The notes beneath the pieces were generated by a model. That model was not told the DNA's origin, searched no databases, and was given only the letters and a program-made list of their open reading frames with translations. A program made the position numbers and the translations under genes. A stretch of DNA of 64,000 nt, taken from positions 1 through 64,000 of the forward strand of contig NZ_CABUOL010000004.1 in assembly GCF_902493215.1 (NCBI RefSeq). The letters run 5' to 3'. Below are positions 43,936 through 51,720 of this stretch, piece after piece (within the stretch, counting starts at the first letter, position 1; the number at the start of each line of letters is the position of its first letter). This stretch comes from an uncultured Mediterranea sp. Its GTDB lineage: Bacteria; Bacteroidota; Bacteroidia; Bacteroidales; Bacteroidaceae.

Positions 43936-45273
43936 ATGAAGGATTATAAGATTGCAGTAGCCGGAACGGGCTACGTAGGACTTTCGATCGCTACGCTGCT
44001 GGCGCAGCATCACCAGGTGACGGCGGTAGACGTCATCGCCGAGAAGGTGGAGAAGATAAACAACCGCATCAGCCCGATACAGGACGAGTACATCGAGAAG
44101 TATCTGGCGGAGAAGGAACTGAACCTGAGGGCGACACTGGACGGACGGAAGGCGTACAGCGACGCGGACTTCGTGGTGATAGCGGCACCGACAAACTATG
44201 ACCCGGTGAAGAATTACTTCGACACGAGCCACGTGGAGGAGGTGATCGACCTGGTGCTGGAGGTGAACCCGCAGGCGGTAATGGTGATCAAGAGCACGAT
44301 ACCGGTGGGGTACTGCCGGAGCCTGTACGTGAAGTATGCGCAGCGGTTCAAGGAGTCGCCGGAGATGGAGGGACGGAAGCTGAACCTGCTGTTCTCGCCG
44401 GAGTTCCTGCGGGAGAGCAAGGCGCTGTATGACAACCTGTACCCGAGCCGCATCATCGTGGGCTATCCGAAGATGATGGACGACGGACGCTTCGGGGAGG
44501 AGAACGCTGCCATACGGGCCATAGCGGACGTGCCGAGGCTGGAGGAGGCGGCGCATGCCTTCGCGGCACTGCTGCAGGAGGGTGCGCTCAAGGAGAACAT
44601 CGACACGCTCTTCATGGGGATGAAGGAGGCGGAGGCGGTGAAGCTCTTCGCAAACACGTATCTGGCGCTGCGCGTGAGCTACTTCAACGAGCTGGACACG
44701 TATGCGGAGGTGAAGGGGCTGGACACGAAGGCCATCATCGACGGCATCTGCCTGGACCCGCGCATCGGGACGCACTACAACAACCCGAGCTTCGGATACG
44801 GGGGCTACTGCCTGCCCAAGGACACGAAACAGCTGCTGGCGAACTATGCGGACGTGCCGGAGAACCTGATTCATGCCATCGTGGAGAGCAACCGCACACG
44901 CAAGGACTTCATAGCGGACCAGGTGCTGCACAAGGCGGGGTATTATGACTACTACAACCGGGGGACTTTCGACCCGCAGAAGGAGCAGCCGTGCATCATC
45001 GGGGTGTTCCGCCTGACCATGAAATCGAACAGCGACAACTTCCGCCAAAGCTCGATACAGGGGGTGATGAAGCGCGTGAAGGCCAAAGGGGCGGAGGTCA
45101 TCATCTACGAACCGACGCTGGAGGACGGCTCTTCGTTCTTCGGCTCGAAGGTGGTGAACAATCTGGAGGCTTTCAAGCAGCAGGCACAGGCCATCATCGC
45201 CAACCGCTACGACACCTGCCTGGACGACGTGAGGGAGAAGGTGTATACGAGGGATTTGTTCGGGAGGGACTGA
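43936..45273 (+). CDS. ugd: UDP-glucose/GDP-mannose 6-dehydrogenase, copy 1
   Basis: NAD-dependent oxidation of a nucleotide-hexose to the uronate (UDP-glucose to UDP-glucuronate most likely). 445 residues with GTGYVGLSIATLLAQHH (10-26), STIPVGYCRSLYVKY (about 117), LFSPEFLRESKALYDN (about 150), and the catalytic-cysteine motif SFGYGGYCLPKDTKQL (about 284-299). Nearly identical to the second copy at 49889, except for a stretch around residues 180-215 (here DDGRFGEENAAIRAIADVPR) and scattered changes. Marked change of composition from the AT-rich genes before it: G-rich third positions (GCG, ACG, CTG, GAG). Confidence 0.93.
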   Translation: MKDYKIAVAGTGYVGLSIATLLAQHHQVTAVDVIAEKVEKINNRISPIQDEYIEKYLAEKELNLRATLDGRKAYSDADFVVIAAPTNYDPVKNYFDTSHVEEVIDLVLEVNPQAVMVIKSTIPVGYCRSLYVKYAQRFKESPEMEGRKLNLLFSPEFLRESKALYDNLYPSRIIVGYPKMMDDGRFGEENAAIRAIADVPRLEEAAHAFAALLQEGALKENIDTLFMGMKEAEAVKLFANTYLALRVSYFNELDTYAEVKGLDTKAIIDGICLDPRIGTHYNNPSFGYGGYCLPKDTKQLLANYADVPENLIHAIVESNRTRKDFIADQVLHKAGYYDYYNRGTFDPQKEQPCIIGVFRLTMKSNSDNFRQSSIQGVMKRVKAKGAEVIIYEPTLEDGSSFFGSKVVNNLEAFKQQAQAIIANRYDTCLDDVREKVYTRDLFGRD

Positions 45274-45279
45274 GAGCAA

Positions 45280-45345
45280 ATATCAAATATCAAATATCAA
45301 ATATTAAATATCAGGTATCAAATATCGGGTATCAGGTATAAAATA
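45280..45345. repeat. AAATATC tandem words downstream of ugd copy 1
   Basis: AGCAAATATCAAATATCAAA and further 9-bp-like units. The same tail follows ugd copy 2 (51222-51260) and the ugd scar (48508-48550). Confidence 0.8.
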
Positions 45346-45425
45346 TTACTCAAGTTTCGCACTTGCGAAACTTGCAGGAGTTAAAGCCAATAGAATAAAC
45401 AAAAGACTGTAAGATTGTATTAAAG

Positions 45426-45767
45426 ATGGAACTTGAAATTCTGGATATACTAGATTGCAAAGACTATGAGCATGAACGCATCGTTCTGCAAGTAACAGAT
45501 AACTGTAATTGCTGGCCTTTCATGCTCTTTAAAAGCCAATCGGGAAGTAACGGTACAAAATCGGCCTTTATTTTCCCAAATCTGGAAGTACAGAAAGGGG
45601 ATATGATAACCATCTACTCCAAAAAAGGAAAGGACTACAAAATACGTCTATCGAACGGCTACAAAAATCACTGTCTGTTTTGGGGAGAAGATAATTCTGT
45701 TTGGACAGATTCAAGAAATGCAGCAATGCTGGTTAAAATAGAAGAGTACAACTATAAGGTTTTCTAA
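45426..45767 (+). CDS. Unrecognised protein (113 aa), first gene of a three-gene operon
   Basis: No family recognised. Strand-rich sequence: MELEILDILDCKDYEHERIV, NCNCWPFMLFKSQSG (about 28-42, two close cysteines), QKGDMITIYSKKGKDYKIRL and HCLFWGEDNSVWTDSRN. The ending resembles lamin-tail-like beta domains (GD.I.I..K.G...R....G......FW....VW...GD.A.L) that often accompany nucleases, which is only a suggestion. 8 bp before the nuclease gene. Confidence 0.65.
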   Translation: MELEILDILDCKDYEHERIVLQVTDNCNCWPFMLFKSQSGSNGTKSAFIFPNLEVQKGDMITIYSKKGKDYKIRLSNGYKNHCLFWGEDNSVWTDSRNAAMLVKIEEYNYKVF

Positions 45768-45775
45768 ACACATAT

Positions 45776-46609
45776 ATGAACTTCTTATTCTGGAACATAA
45801 AAAAGAATACGAGCGAAGACTTTTTAAACAAAATATCAGAGCTAAGAGAAGAACAGAAGATAGACGTTCTAATGTTGGCAGAATTACCTGAAGAGGATAT
45901 AGAGGTGGTAGAAAACAAGCTCAAGACGCAAACAGAGAACAAATTCAGACGAATAGGAGGTCTTGTTTTTAAAAAAGTCGTTATCTTTGCATCAAACGAC
46001 ATTCAGATATCACCTTTTGACGAAACAGGCAAGAGAATCGGCGCCTTCAAAATAAAAAGTGATGTCTTGGACAAAGAGGTATTATTGTTCGTCATTCATT
46101 TTTATGACAAACGGAATACCCCAAGTGATGAACAAAACGAAAAGATACCCCTAATAAAGGAATACATTGAAGAAGTGGAAAAAAGACAAGGTGACAACGA
46201 GCATTCCATCATCTGTGGAGACTTTAACATGAATCCTTTTGAAACGTCCATGATAAAGGCTGGAGGAATGCACGCGGTAATGGACAAACAAATTGCCGAA
46301 AAAGGAACAAGAACCGTTGAAGGCAGAAAATACACATTCTTCTACAATCCGATGTGGGGCTTTCTAGGAGACAATGGCAAAGGGGATGTGTCTGGTACGT
46401 ATTACTATAGAAGCAGTAACCATATAGAATACTTCTGGCATCTGTTAGACCAGATTCTCCTAAGAAAAGGATTATTAGAATATCTGAATGATTGCGAACT
46501 AAAAATTGTGACAACAATTAAAGGCGAGAATTTGTTAAAAAAAGATGGGACAATCAAGACAGAAGGACTGTCGGACCATTTGCCAATAAAATTCTGTCTT
46601 ACTATTTAA
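45776..46609 (+). CDS. Endonuclease/exonuclease/phosphatase-family protein
   Basis: 277 residues of the EEP (DNase I-like) fold. Seen: N-terminal MNFLFWNIKKN with the conserved Asn, VLMLAELPEEDI with the metal-binding Glu (about residue 40), ICGDFNMNPFETSMI (about 148-162) with the catalytic Asp and Asn, and the C-terminal GLSDHLPIKFCL (about 265-276) with the Asp-His pair. All catalytic elements are there. Substrate (DNA, RNA or a phosphoester) unknown. 8 bp after the lamin-tail-like gene and 10 bp before another unknown gene, so one operon. Confidence 0.82.
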   Translation: MNFLFWNIKKNTSEDFLNKISELREEQKIDVLMLAELPEEDIEVVENKLKTQTENKFRRIGGLVFKKVVIFASNDIQISPFDETGKRIGAFKIKSDVLDKEVLLFVIHFYDKRNTPSDEQNEKIPLIKEYIEEVEKRQGDNEHSIICGDFNMNPFETSMIKAGGMHAVMDKQIAEKGTRTVEGRKYTFFYNPMWGFLGDNGKGDVSGTYYYRSSNHIEYFWHLLDQILLRKGLLEYLNDCELKIVTTIKGENLLKKDGTIKTEGLSDHLPIKFCLTI

Positions 46610-46619
46610 ATGACAAAGT

Positions 46620-47039
46620 ATGTGTAAAAATTTGTGGCCCACAATAGAGGCAAACCAGGAAGAAACTCCTAAAAACATCCTGAAGCAACAGGCTGATTAT
46701 TTAAGCCAAAATACTAAAGGCAGAATTGTAGGAGAAATTGAAATAACAAATGGTGCAACTTATGAAATGCCTACCAATCTAAGAACTCCCCAAAGAAGAG
46801 GTGAATTGGAGTTGTGTGTCAGACTAGTCGTAACCGTACCAAGCATGGGGTATGTGAGATATCTCTTGGTGAGTATGCTCCAAAACCCGGTACAAACTTA
46901 CCCCTGCCTCCTGAAAGATGAACTCAACGAAACAGAATATACCATTACAGATCTGGAAACTTTCATCGGACGCTTGAAAGAAATACTACAAAGCGAAAAA
47001 ATGAAAACATTATTGTCAACAATAATGCCCAACGAATAA
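46620..47039 (+). CDS. Unrecognised protein (139 aa), third gene of the nuclease operon
   Basis: No family recognised. N-terminal helix-rich KNILKQQADYLSQNTKGRIV, middle strands (RRGELELCVRLVVTVPSMGY), C-terminal helical LETFIGRLKEILQSEKMKTL. The pattern resembles small soluble partner proteins in toxin-antitoxin or defence operons (inference). Ends 10 bp before the promoter-like elements of the Panacea module. Confidence 0.6.
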   Translation: MCKNLWPTIEANQEETPKNILKQQADYLSQNTKGRIVGEIEITNGATYEMPTNLRTPQRRGELELCVRLVVTVPSMGYVRYLLVSMLQNPVQTYPCLLKDELNETEYTITDLETFIGRLKEILQSEKMKTLLSTIMPNE

Positions 47040-47048
47040 CAAGTATAA

Positions 47049-47080
47049 TTTGTAATCTATCTACTTTTTTTCTATCTTCG
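47049..47080 (+). promoter_or_regulatory. Promoter of the first Panacea module
   Basis: TTTG at 47049-47052, 20 bp, TATCTTCG at 47073-47080 (one mismatch to TAnnTTTG), 29 nt before ATG 47109. Confidence 0.55.
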
Positions 47081-47108
47081 CATCATAACTAACCAATCGG
47101 ACAGAATT

Positions 47109-47594
47109 ATGGAGAAAGTGACAACCATAGCATCGTACATTTACCAGCGTTACCGGCAGGACTACGGCAAACGCATGGATGAGATGAAGTTGCACAAACT
47201 TCTTTATTTCGTCCAAAGGGAGGCCATCATTCAAACGGATGAACCGATATTCAAGGAACAGTTTGAAGCGTGGAGATACGGACCTGTAATGGTGGAAATA
47301 AGACGGATGTATAAGGATGAATGCCTCACGGAAAAATTGACGCAGGCAAGCATCGAAAAATACAAAAGTGTATTTGACATGGTATTCGCCACCTATGCAC
47401 AAAAGGATTCGTGGAGCCTGAGCAGCATCACACATGGAGAATACTGCTGGGAAAAGGCACGAAAGGGAATTCCCAAAGATGAAAACTGTGACAGAAGGAT
47501 TGACACCGACGACATCAGAAAGGATGCGGAAAGGGTGAAAATCCGCAGACTGCTCTATAACAAGCTAAACAGCGCTACTGAACAACGGATATGA
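47109..47594 (+). CDS. Panacea-domain (SocA/DUF4065-like) antitoxin, module 1
   Basis: 161 residues. Panacea features: ASYIYQRYRQDYGKRMDEMK, KLHKLLYFVQREAI (about 27-40) and FKEQFEAWRYGPVMVEIRRM (about 48-67), the conserved W-x-x-GP. Panacea domains are all-helical and neutralise many unrelated toxins; the antitoxin normally precedes its toxin. Here the next gene overlaps by four bases (ATGA), as expected for a pair. Confidence 0.83.
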   Translation: MEKVTTIASYIYQRYRQDYGKRMDEMKLHKLLYFVQREAIIQTDEPIFKEQFEAWRYGPVMVEIRRMYKDECLTEKLTQASIEKYKSVFDMVFATYAQKDSWSLSSITHGEYCWEKARKGIPKDENCDRRIDTDDIRKDAERVKIRRLLYNKLNSATEQRI

Positions 47595-48448
47595 AAATAA
47601 CCGAACGACAAAAGGAGGTTATCTCCTCACTCATCTGTGAACGTTTGTCTGCCAACAATAGCAATCTGCGCTGTGTAGGGGATTTTTCCAATTCCAAAAA
47701 CGAAAGCCTGACACGTACCTTGCAAAACGAGGCTTTTGAGGAAGATGGAAAAGGGAACATTGCATACTATGTAATCAAACATCCGAACGGGAACATCCTT
47801 TTCTACTTTTCTTTAAAATGCGGCTCTCTCTATGAAAGTATCAGAGGTATGGATTCCCTTAGCAAAGCCCGTGAACTCTACGATGCTGTGATTGAAATGA
47901 AAAATGACCCGGAACTGAACGAGAACGACAGAAAACTCATCGATTCGATTATCGAACGAATCAGGACCGGCAAAGGTTTAATCAAAAATGAACTGGCCCA
48001 ACTGTCTTACAGCAAGAAAAAACAAATCATTAAAGAACTGGAACATCAGTCGGAAGATGACTTGAAAAGGGTAGGCAAAACTTTTGCAGGTATAGAGATT
48101 GTGCATTTCTGCGCGAATGACAACCACCGGGATGACTGGGAAAAACTGGGAATGGGGCAAAAACTGGGAGCTGTAGTTTTCTGGTGCTTTATTGTACCCA
48201 AAATACAGGAAGTGATGAAACATATCGGATGCGAACATATCTATCTGTTCGCCGCTGACATGACGCCTGACGAAAACCTGGTCAATTACTACAAAACTTA
48301 TCTGGAATTTGAAAATACAACTGATTACGGAACAGCCATATCATTGTATGACTACGGATGTAAATTCATGCATCAGAAAACAGAATCTCTTAAAGAAAGG
48401 CAGATGAGGTTTTTCGAACACTTCAACCGCGACGAAAATGCCGTGTAA
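47591..48448 (+). CDS. Probable toxin of Panacea module 1, with GNAT-like C-terminal domain
   Basis: 285 residues. N-terminal half (ITERQKEVISSLICERLS, NGNILFYFSLKCGSLYES) and a helical linker, then a region resembling acetyltransferases: GIEIVHFCANDN (about 163), LGAVVFWCFIVPKIQEVM (about 190-207, like the GNAT beta4-helix3), HIYLFAADMTPDENLVNYYK (about 212-231). Because it overlaps a Panacea antitoxin gene it is most likely the toxin; acetylation of charged tRNA or another target would be the expected action of GNAT toxins. Domain call is moderate. Confidence 0.6.
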   Translation: MKITERQKEVISSLICERLSANNSNLRCVGDFSNSKNESLTRTLQNEAFEEDGKGNIAYYVIKHPNGNILFYFSLKCGSLYESIRGMDSLSKARELYDAVIEMKNDPELNENDRKLIDSIIERIRTGKGLIKNELAQLSYSKKKQIIKELEHQSEDDLKRVGKTFAGIEIVHFCANDNHRDDWEKLGMGQKLGAVVFWCFIVPKIQEVMKHIGCEHIYLFAADMTPDENLVNYYKTYLEFENTTDYGTAISLYDYGCKFMHQKTESLKERQMRFFEHFNRDENAV

Positions 48449-48473
48449 AAACGGCCTATATCTGAAAAAGAGT

Positions 48474-48507
48474 GCTACGACGCCTGCCTGGATGACGTGA
48501 GGGAGAA
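48474..48507 (+). pseudogene. 34-bp scar of the 3' end of ugd
   Basis: GCTACGACGCCTGCCTGGAT and the following GACGTGAGGGAGAA match 45206-45239 of ugd copy 1 at 32 of 34 bases; the last ~35 bp of the gene are missing and the sequence passes straight into the AAATATC-type tail that also follows both complete ugd copies. Confidence 0.85.
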
Positions 48508-48805
48508 ATATCAGATATAAAATATAAAATATTAAATATCGGGTATAAAATAAATGATGGTGAGATCCCTCGACAAGCTCGGGATGACAGGATTGCATAA
48601 TTTTCAACCCCTCCACCCTCCACTCTCAACCCTCCACTCTCAACTCTACAAAAACTCTCCACCGGTAACTGTTTTCCTGAACGAAGTGAAGGATCTCATA
48701 TTCCGGTAATGATGGCAGGCGGGAGGTGTGAGAGAGAAGTGGAACAGATGTTGTTTTTCTGAGAAAAAATTGCTTTCTTTGCAAAGAATTTAAAACATAA
48801 GGCAG
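48508..48805. other. Gene-free spacer between the two Panacea modules
   Basis: Holds AAATATC words (48508-48550), a REP-like half-site GAGATCCCTCGACAAGCTCG (48557), CCACCCTCCACTCTCAACC repeats (48605-48650), and AACGAAGTGAAGGATCTC (48680). No gene; no clear -33/-7 pair, but the TTTCTTTG at 48774-48781 could be a poor -7 element for the next gene. Confidence 0.55.
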
Positions 48806-49390
48806 ATGACCCGAGATGATATTTTAAAACTGAAAGCTGTGACATTGTATATTCTGAAGCAATGTGGAGGGGAACTGGACTTTATCCATTTGTTCAAAAT
48901 CCTGTACTTTGCTGAAAGAAGTCATTACGCCGCTTATGGAAAACATCTGGTAGCTGATACTTTCTGTGCCATGGAACGTGGACCTGTGCCTTCATTCCTT
49001 TATGATGCAGTAAAGGTGGCCACAGGTATCAGTGGGTGTACGGATGCAAGTGCATTGAAACTGATTTCGTCTGCATTGGCTCCCGCGGGTGGAGAATGTC
49101 GTTACTATATAGTCCGTGCGCTGGAAGAACCTGATATGGACGAATTGAGCCGCGCAGCTATCGCTTCATTGGACAAGTCCATTTCTGAAAATCAGAATAA
49201 AGATGCCCGACAATTGTCTGAGGAATCTCACGACGAGGCATGGAGAGAAGCTTGGGACCATAAGCACGCCTCACCCATGAAAAGTATTTCGATAGCGAAA
49301 GCCGGTGGTGCAGAAGACGGTTTTGCTGCATACATTGCCGAACAGGAGAAGTTGGACAAGTATTTGGCTGATGATGGGAAGTATTGCTGA
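48806..49390 (+). CDS. Panacea-domain antitoxin, module 2
   Basis: 194 residues of a different Panacea subtype: LKAVTLYILKQCGGELDFIH, LFKILYFAERSHYAAYG (about 31-47) and ADTFCAMERGPVPSFLYDAV (about 51-70), with the conserved GPVPS. The C-terminal 60 residues are charged and extended, probably the toxin-binding part. The following gene starts inside the last 20 bases, so the two are translated together. It shares little with module 1 apart from the fold, so the modules were not made by duplication. Confidence 0.82.
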   Translation: MTRDDILKLKAVTLYILKQCGGELDFIHLFKILYFAERSHYAAYGKHLVADTFCAMERGPVPSFLYDAVKVATGISGCTDASALKLISSALAPAGGECRYYIVRALEEPDMDELSRAAIASLDKSISENQNKDARQLSEESHDEAWREAWDHKHASPMKSISIAKAGGAEDGFAAYIAEQEKLDKYLADDGKYC

Positions 49391-49847
49391 CAAGTTATCA
49401 GAAAAACAAAAGGAACGACTTGTCACCTCCTCCATTTCAGAAGGTGATGTCTTCCGAATGCATTTGGGAGATGAAGAAAACGTAAAAGGAAAAAACAGCG
49501 GTGACGACGGCCGAAACAAGTACTTTATTGTCATAGGACATGATTCTGAAGGAAATGCCATCGGCTTTGTTTTAATTGACACTCAAATCAATCCACACTT
49601 GCCGGAGAAACGCAAGAATATGCACTATCCATTGTCTGCTAAAAAATATAACTTTCTTGGAGGAATCACTCGGTTTGTAGATTGTTCTGATTTAAAAATC
49701 ATATCTAATAAAAGATTTTCAGAATTGTTCGGAAAGAACAGCCTGAAAGGGTGTATTCAAGCGGACGATTTGTCGTATATCAAAACTGCCGTTGCCGACT
49801 ATGAAGACGCTTCACCCAAATTATTGAAACGTTTTGGACTGATATAA
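49374..49847 (+). CDS. Probable PemK/MazF-like toxin of Panacea module 2
   Basis: 157 residues from MGSIADKLSEKQKERL (ATG 49374, or 49371 three bases earlier). Strand-rich core reminiscent of the PemK/MazF SH3-like barrel: EGDVFRMHLGDEENVKGK (about 22-39), KYFIVIGHDSEGNAIGFVLI (about 50-69), ITRFVDCSDLKIIS (about 102-115). MazF/PemK toxins cleave mRNA. Pairing with the overlapping Panacea gene is strong support for the toxin role, weaker for the exact fold. Ends one base before the upstream possible start of ugd copy 2. Confidence 0.6.
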   Translation: MGSIADKLSEKQKERLVTSSISEGDVFRMHLGDEENVKGKNSGDDGRNKYFIVIGHDSEGNAIGFVLIDTQINPHLPEKRKNMHYPLSAKKYNFLGGITRFVDCSDLKIISNKRFSELFGKNSLKGCIQADDLSYIKTAVADYEDASPKLLKRFGLI

Positions 49848-49888
49848 TGCGAATTAGACTCAATTCTGAAACTATTGTAAATACTGAA

Positions 49889-51217
49889 ATGAAACACTAT
49901 AAGATAGCAGTAGCCGGAACGGGCTACGTGGGACTCTCGATCGCTACGCTGCTGGCACAACATCACCCGGTGACGGCAGTGGACGTGGTACCCGAAAAGG
50001 TGGAGAAGATAAACAACCGGATCAGCCCGATACAGGACGAGTACATCGAAAAGTATCTGGCGGAGAAGGAACTGGACCTGACGGCGACGCTGGACGGACG
50101 GAAGGCGTACGGCGACGCGGACTTCGTGATCATCGCGGCACCGACAAACTATGACCCGGTGAAGAATTACTTCGACACGAGCCACGTGGAGGAGGTGATC
50201 GACCTGGTGCTGGAGGTGAACCCGGACGCCACGATGGTGATAAAAAGCACGATACCGGTGGGCTACTGCCGGAGCCTGTACGTGAAGTATGCGCAGGTGT
50301 TCAGAGAGACGCCTGCCCTGCAAGGAAAGCGGCTGAACCTGCTGTTTTCGCCGGAGTTCCTCCGAGAGAGCAAGGCGCTGTATGACAACCTGTACCCGAG
50401 CCGCATCATCGTGGGTTATCCGAAGATGATTGCGGGGCTGGACGAGGAGAACGAGGCCATCCGCTCCATCGCCGGGGAGAACCTGGAGGAGAAGGCGCGG
50501 GAGTTTGCGGCACTGCTGCAGGAGGGGGCCATCAAGGAGAACATCGACACGCTCTTCATGGGGATGAAGGAGGCGGAGGCGGTGAAGCTCTTCGCAAACA
50601 CGTATCTGGCGCTGCGCGTGAGCTACTTCAACGAGCTGGACACGTATGCGGAGGTGAAGGGACTGGACACGAAGGCCATCATCGACGGCATCTGTCTGGA
50701 CCCGCGCATCGGGACGCACTACAACAACCCGAGCTTCGGATATGGGGGCTACTGCCTGCCGAAGGACACGAAGCAGCTGCTGGCAAACTACCAGGATGTG
50801 CCGGAAAACCTGATTCACGCCATCGTGGAGAGCAACCGTACACGCAAGGACTTCATCGCAGACCAGGTGCTGCACAAGGCGGGGTATTATGACTACTACA
50901 ACCGGGGAGCGTTTGATCCGCAGAAGGAACGGACGTGTACCATCGGGGTGTTCCGCCTGACCATGAAATCGAACAGCGACAACTTCCGCCAGAGTTCGAT
51001 ACAGGGGGTGATGAAGCGCATCAAGGCAAAAGGGGCGACGGTGATCATCTACGAACCGACGCTGGAGGACGGGACGACGTTCTTCGGATCGGTGGTGGTG
51101 AACGACCTGGAGGCCTTCAAGCGGCAGTCGGATGCGATTATCGCCAACCGCTATGACGCGTGTCTGGATGACGTGAGGGGGAAGGTGTATACGAGGGATT
51201 TGTTCCGGAGGGACTGA
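49889..51217 (+). CDS. ugd: UDP-glucose/GDP-mannose 6-dehydrogenase, copy 2
   Basis: Same enzyme as copy 1 with all motifs (GTGYVGLSIATLLAQHH, SFGYGGYCLPKDTKQL). 442 residues from MKHYKIAVAG at 49889; an in-frame ATG at 49847 would add RIRLNSETIVNTE and is not supported by copy 1. Differences are concentrated at about residues 137-145 and 180-205 (IAGLDEENEAIRSIAGENLE here), while long DNA stretches, for example the catalytic region near 50560-50760, are nearly identical to copy 1. This suggests duplication with later gene conversion, or two allelic versions brought together by recombination. Confidence 0.93.
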   Translation: MKHYKIAVAGTGYVGLSIATLLAQHHPVTAVDVVPEKVEKINNRISPIQDEYIEKYLAEKELDLTATLDGRKAYGDADFVIIAAPTNYDPVKNYFDTSHVEEVIDLVLEVNPDATMVIKSTIPVGYCRSLYVKYAQVFRETPALQGKRLNLLFSPEFLRESKALYDNLYPSRIIVGYPKMIAGLDEENEAIRSIAGENLEEKAREFAALLQEGAIKENIDTLFMGMKEAEAVKLFANTYLALRVSYFNELDTYAEVKGLDTKAIIDGICLDPRIGTHYNNPSFGYGGYCLPKDTKQLLANYQDVPENLIHAIVESNRTRKDFIADQVLHKAGYYDYYNRGAFDPQKERTCTIGVFRLTMKSNSDNFRQSSIQGVMKRIKAKGATVIIYEPTLEDGTTFFGSVVVNDLEAFKRQSDAIIANRYDACLDDVRGKVYTRDLFRRD

Positions 51218-51261
51218 GAGCAAATATCAAATATCAAATATTAAATATTAAATATCAGGTA

Positions 51262-51338
51262 TGTCATTCTGAACGAAGTGAAGAATCTCGAAAGCCATTG
51301 CTTGTGTGAGGAGATCCTTCACTTTGTTCAGGATGACA
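51262..51338. repeat. REP-like inverted pair
   Basis: TGTCATTCTGAACGAAGTGA (from 51262) and its complement ending CAGGATGACA (to 51338) form a long hairpin with a 20-nt loop; same family as the tandem array at 22984. The rest of 51218-51590 is AAATATC and CAACTCTCCACCC simple repeat, plus a short piece (GTTTCAGATACCTCTATTTT at about 51380) of the 273-bp repeat. No gene. Confidence 0.8.
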
Positions 51339-51590
51339 TTACTATGTGATAACTCATTACTATTTTTGACACAGCCTCAGTTTCAGATACCTCTATTTTG
51401 ACTCTCTCGGAAATTGTCTCCACTCTCCACCCTCAACTCTCCACCCTCAACTCTCCACCCTCAACTCTCAACTCTCCACTCTCAACCCTCACCCATTTTC
51501 AATTACCTGGTGTCAAGTGACTCTATTCCATACTGAATTATGACAAATATAAAGAATTTCCATCTGTGCTGAAAACAGAGGGAAAAAGTC

Positions 51591-51622
51591 TTGGACGTTT
51601 CCATATTTTTTCGTTACCTTTG
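51591..51622 (+). promoter_or_regulatory. Promoter of gmd
   Basis: TTGG at 51591-51594, about 20 bp, TACCTTTG at 51615-51622. Transcription would start near 51628, giving a leader of about 93 nt to the chosen ATG. Confidence 0.55.
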
Positions 51623-51720
51623 CCGCCGGAAAGGCCGTTACGCCCATGATTGACGATAAAAAAGGCAAAGAAATGGAAATTTCAGCACAGATAAGTACAG
51701 ACCAAAAGTTATATAAAAAT

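Noticed and set aside
31174..45300. Origin of replication, suggested by a change from C-rich to G-rich plus strand
   Set aside because: The change is not kept: the helicase gene at 60.7-63.9 kb is C-rich again on the plus strand, and no dnaA or DnaA-box cluster was seen. It is better explained as mosaic composition.
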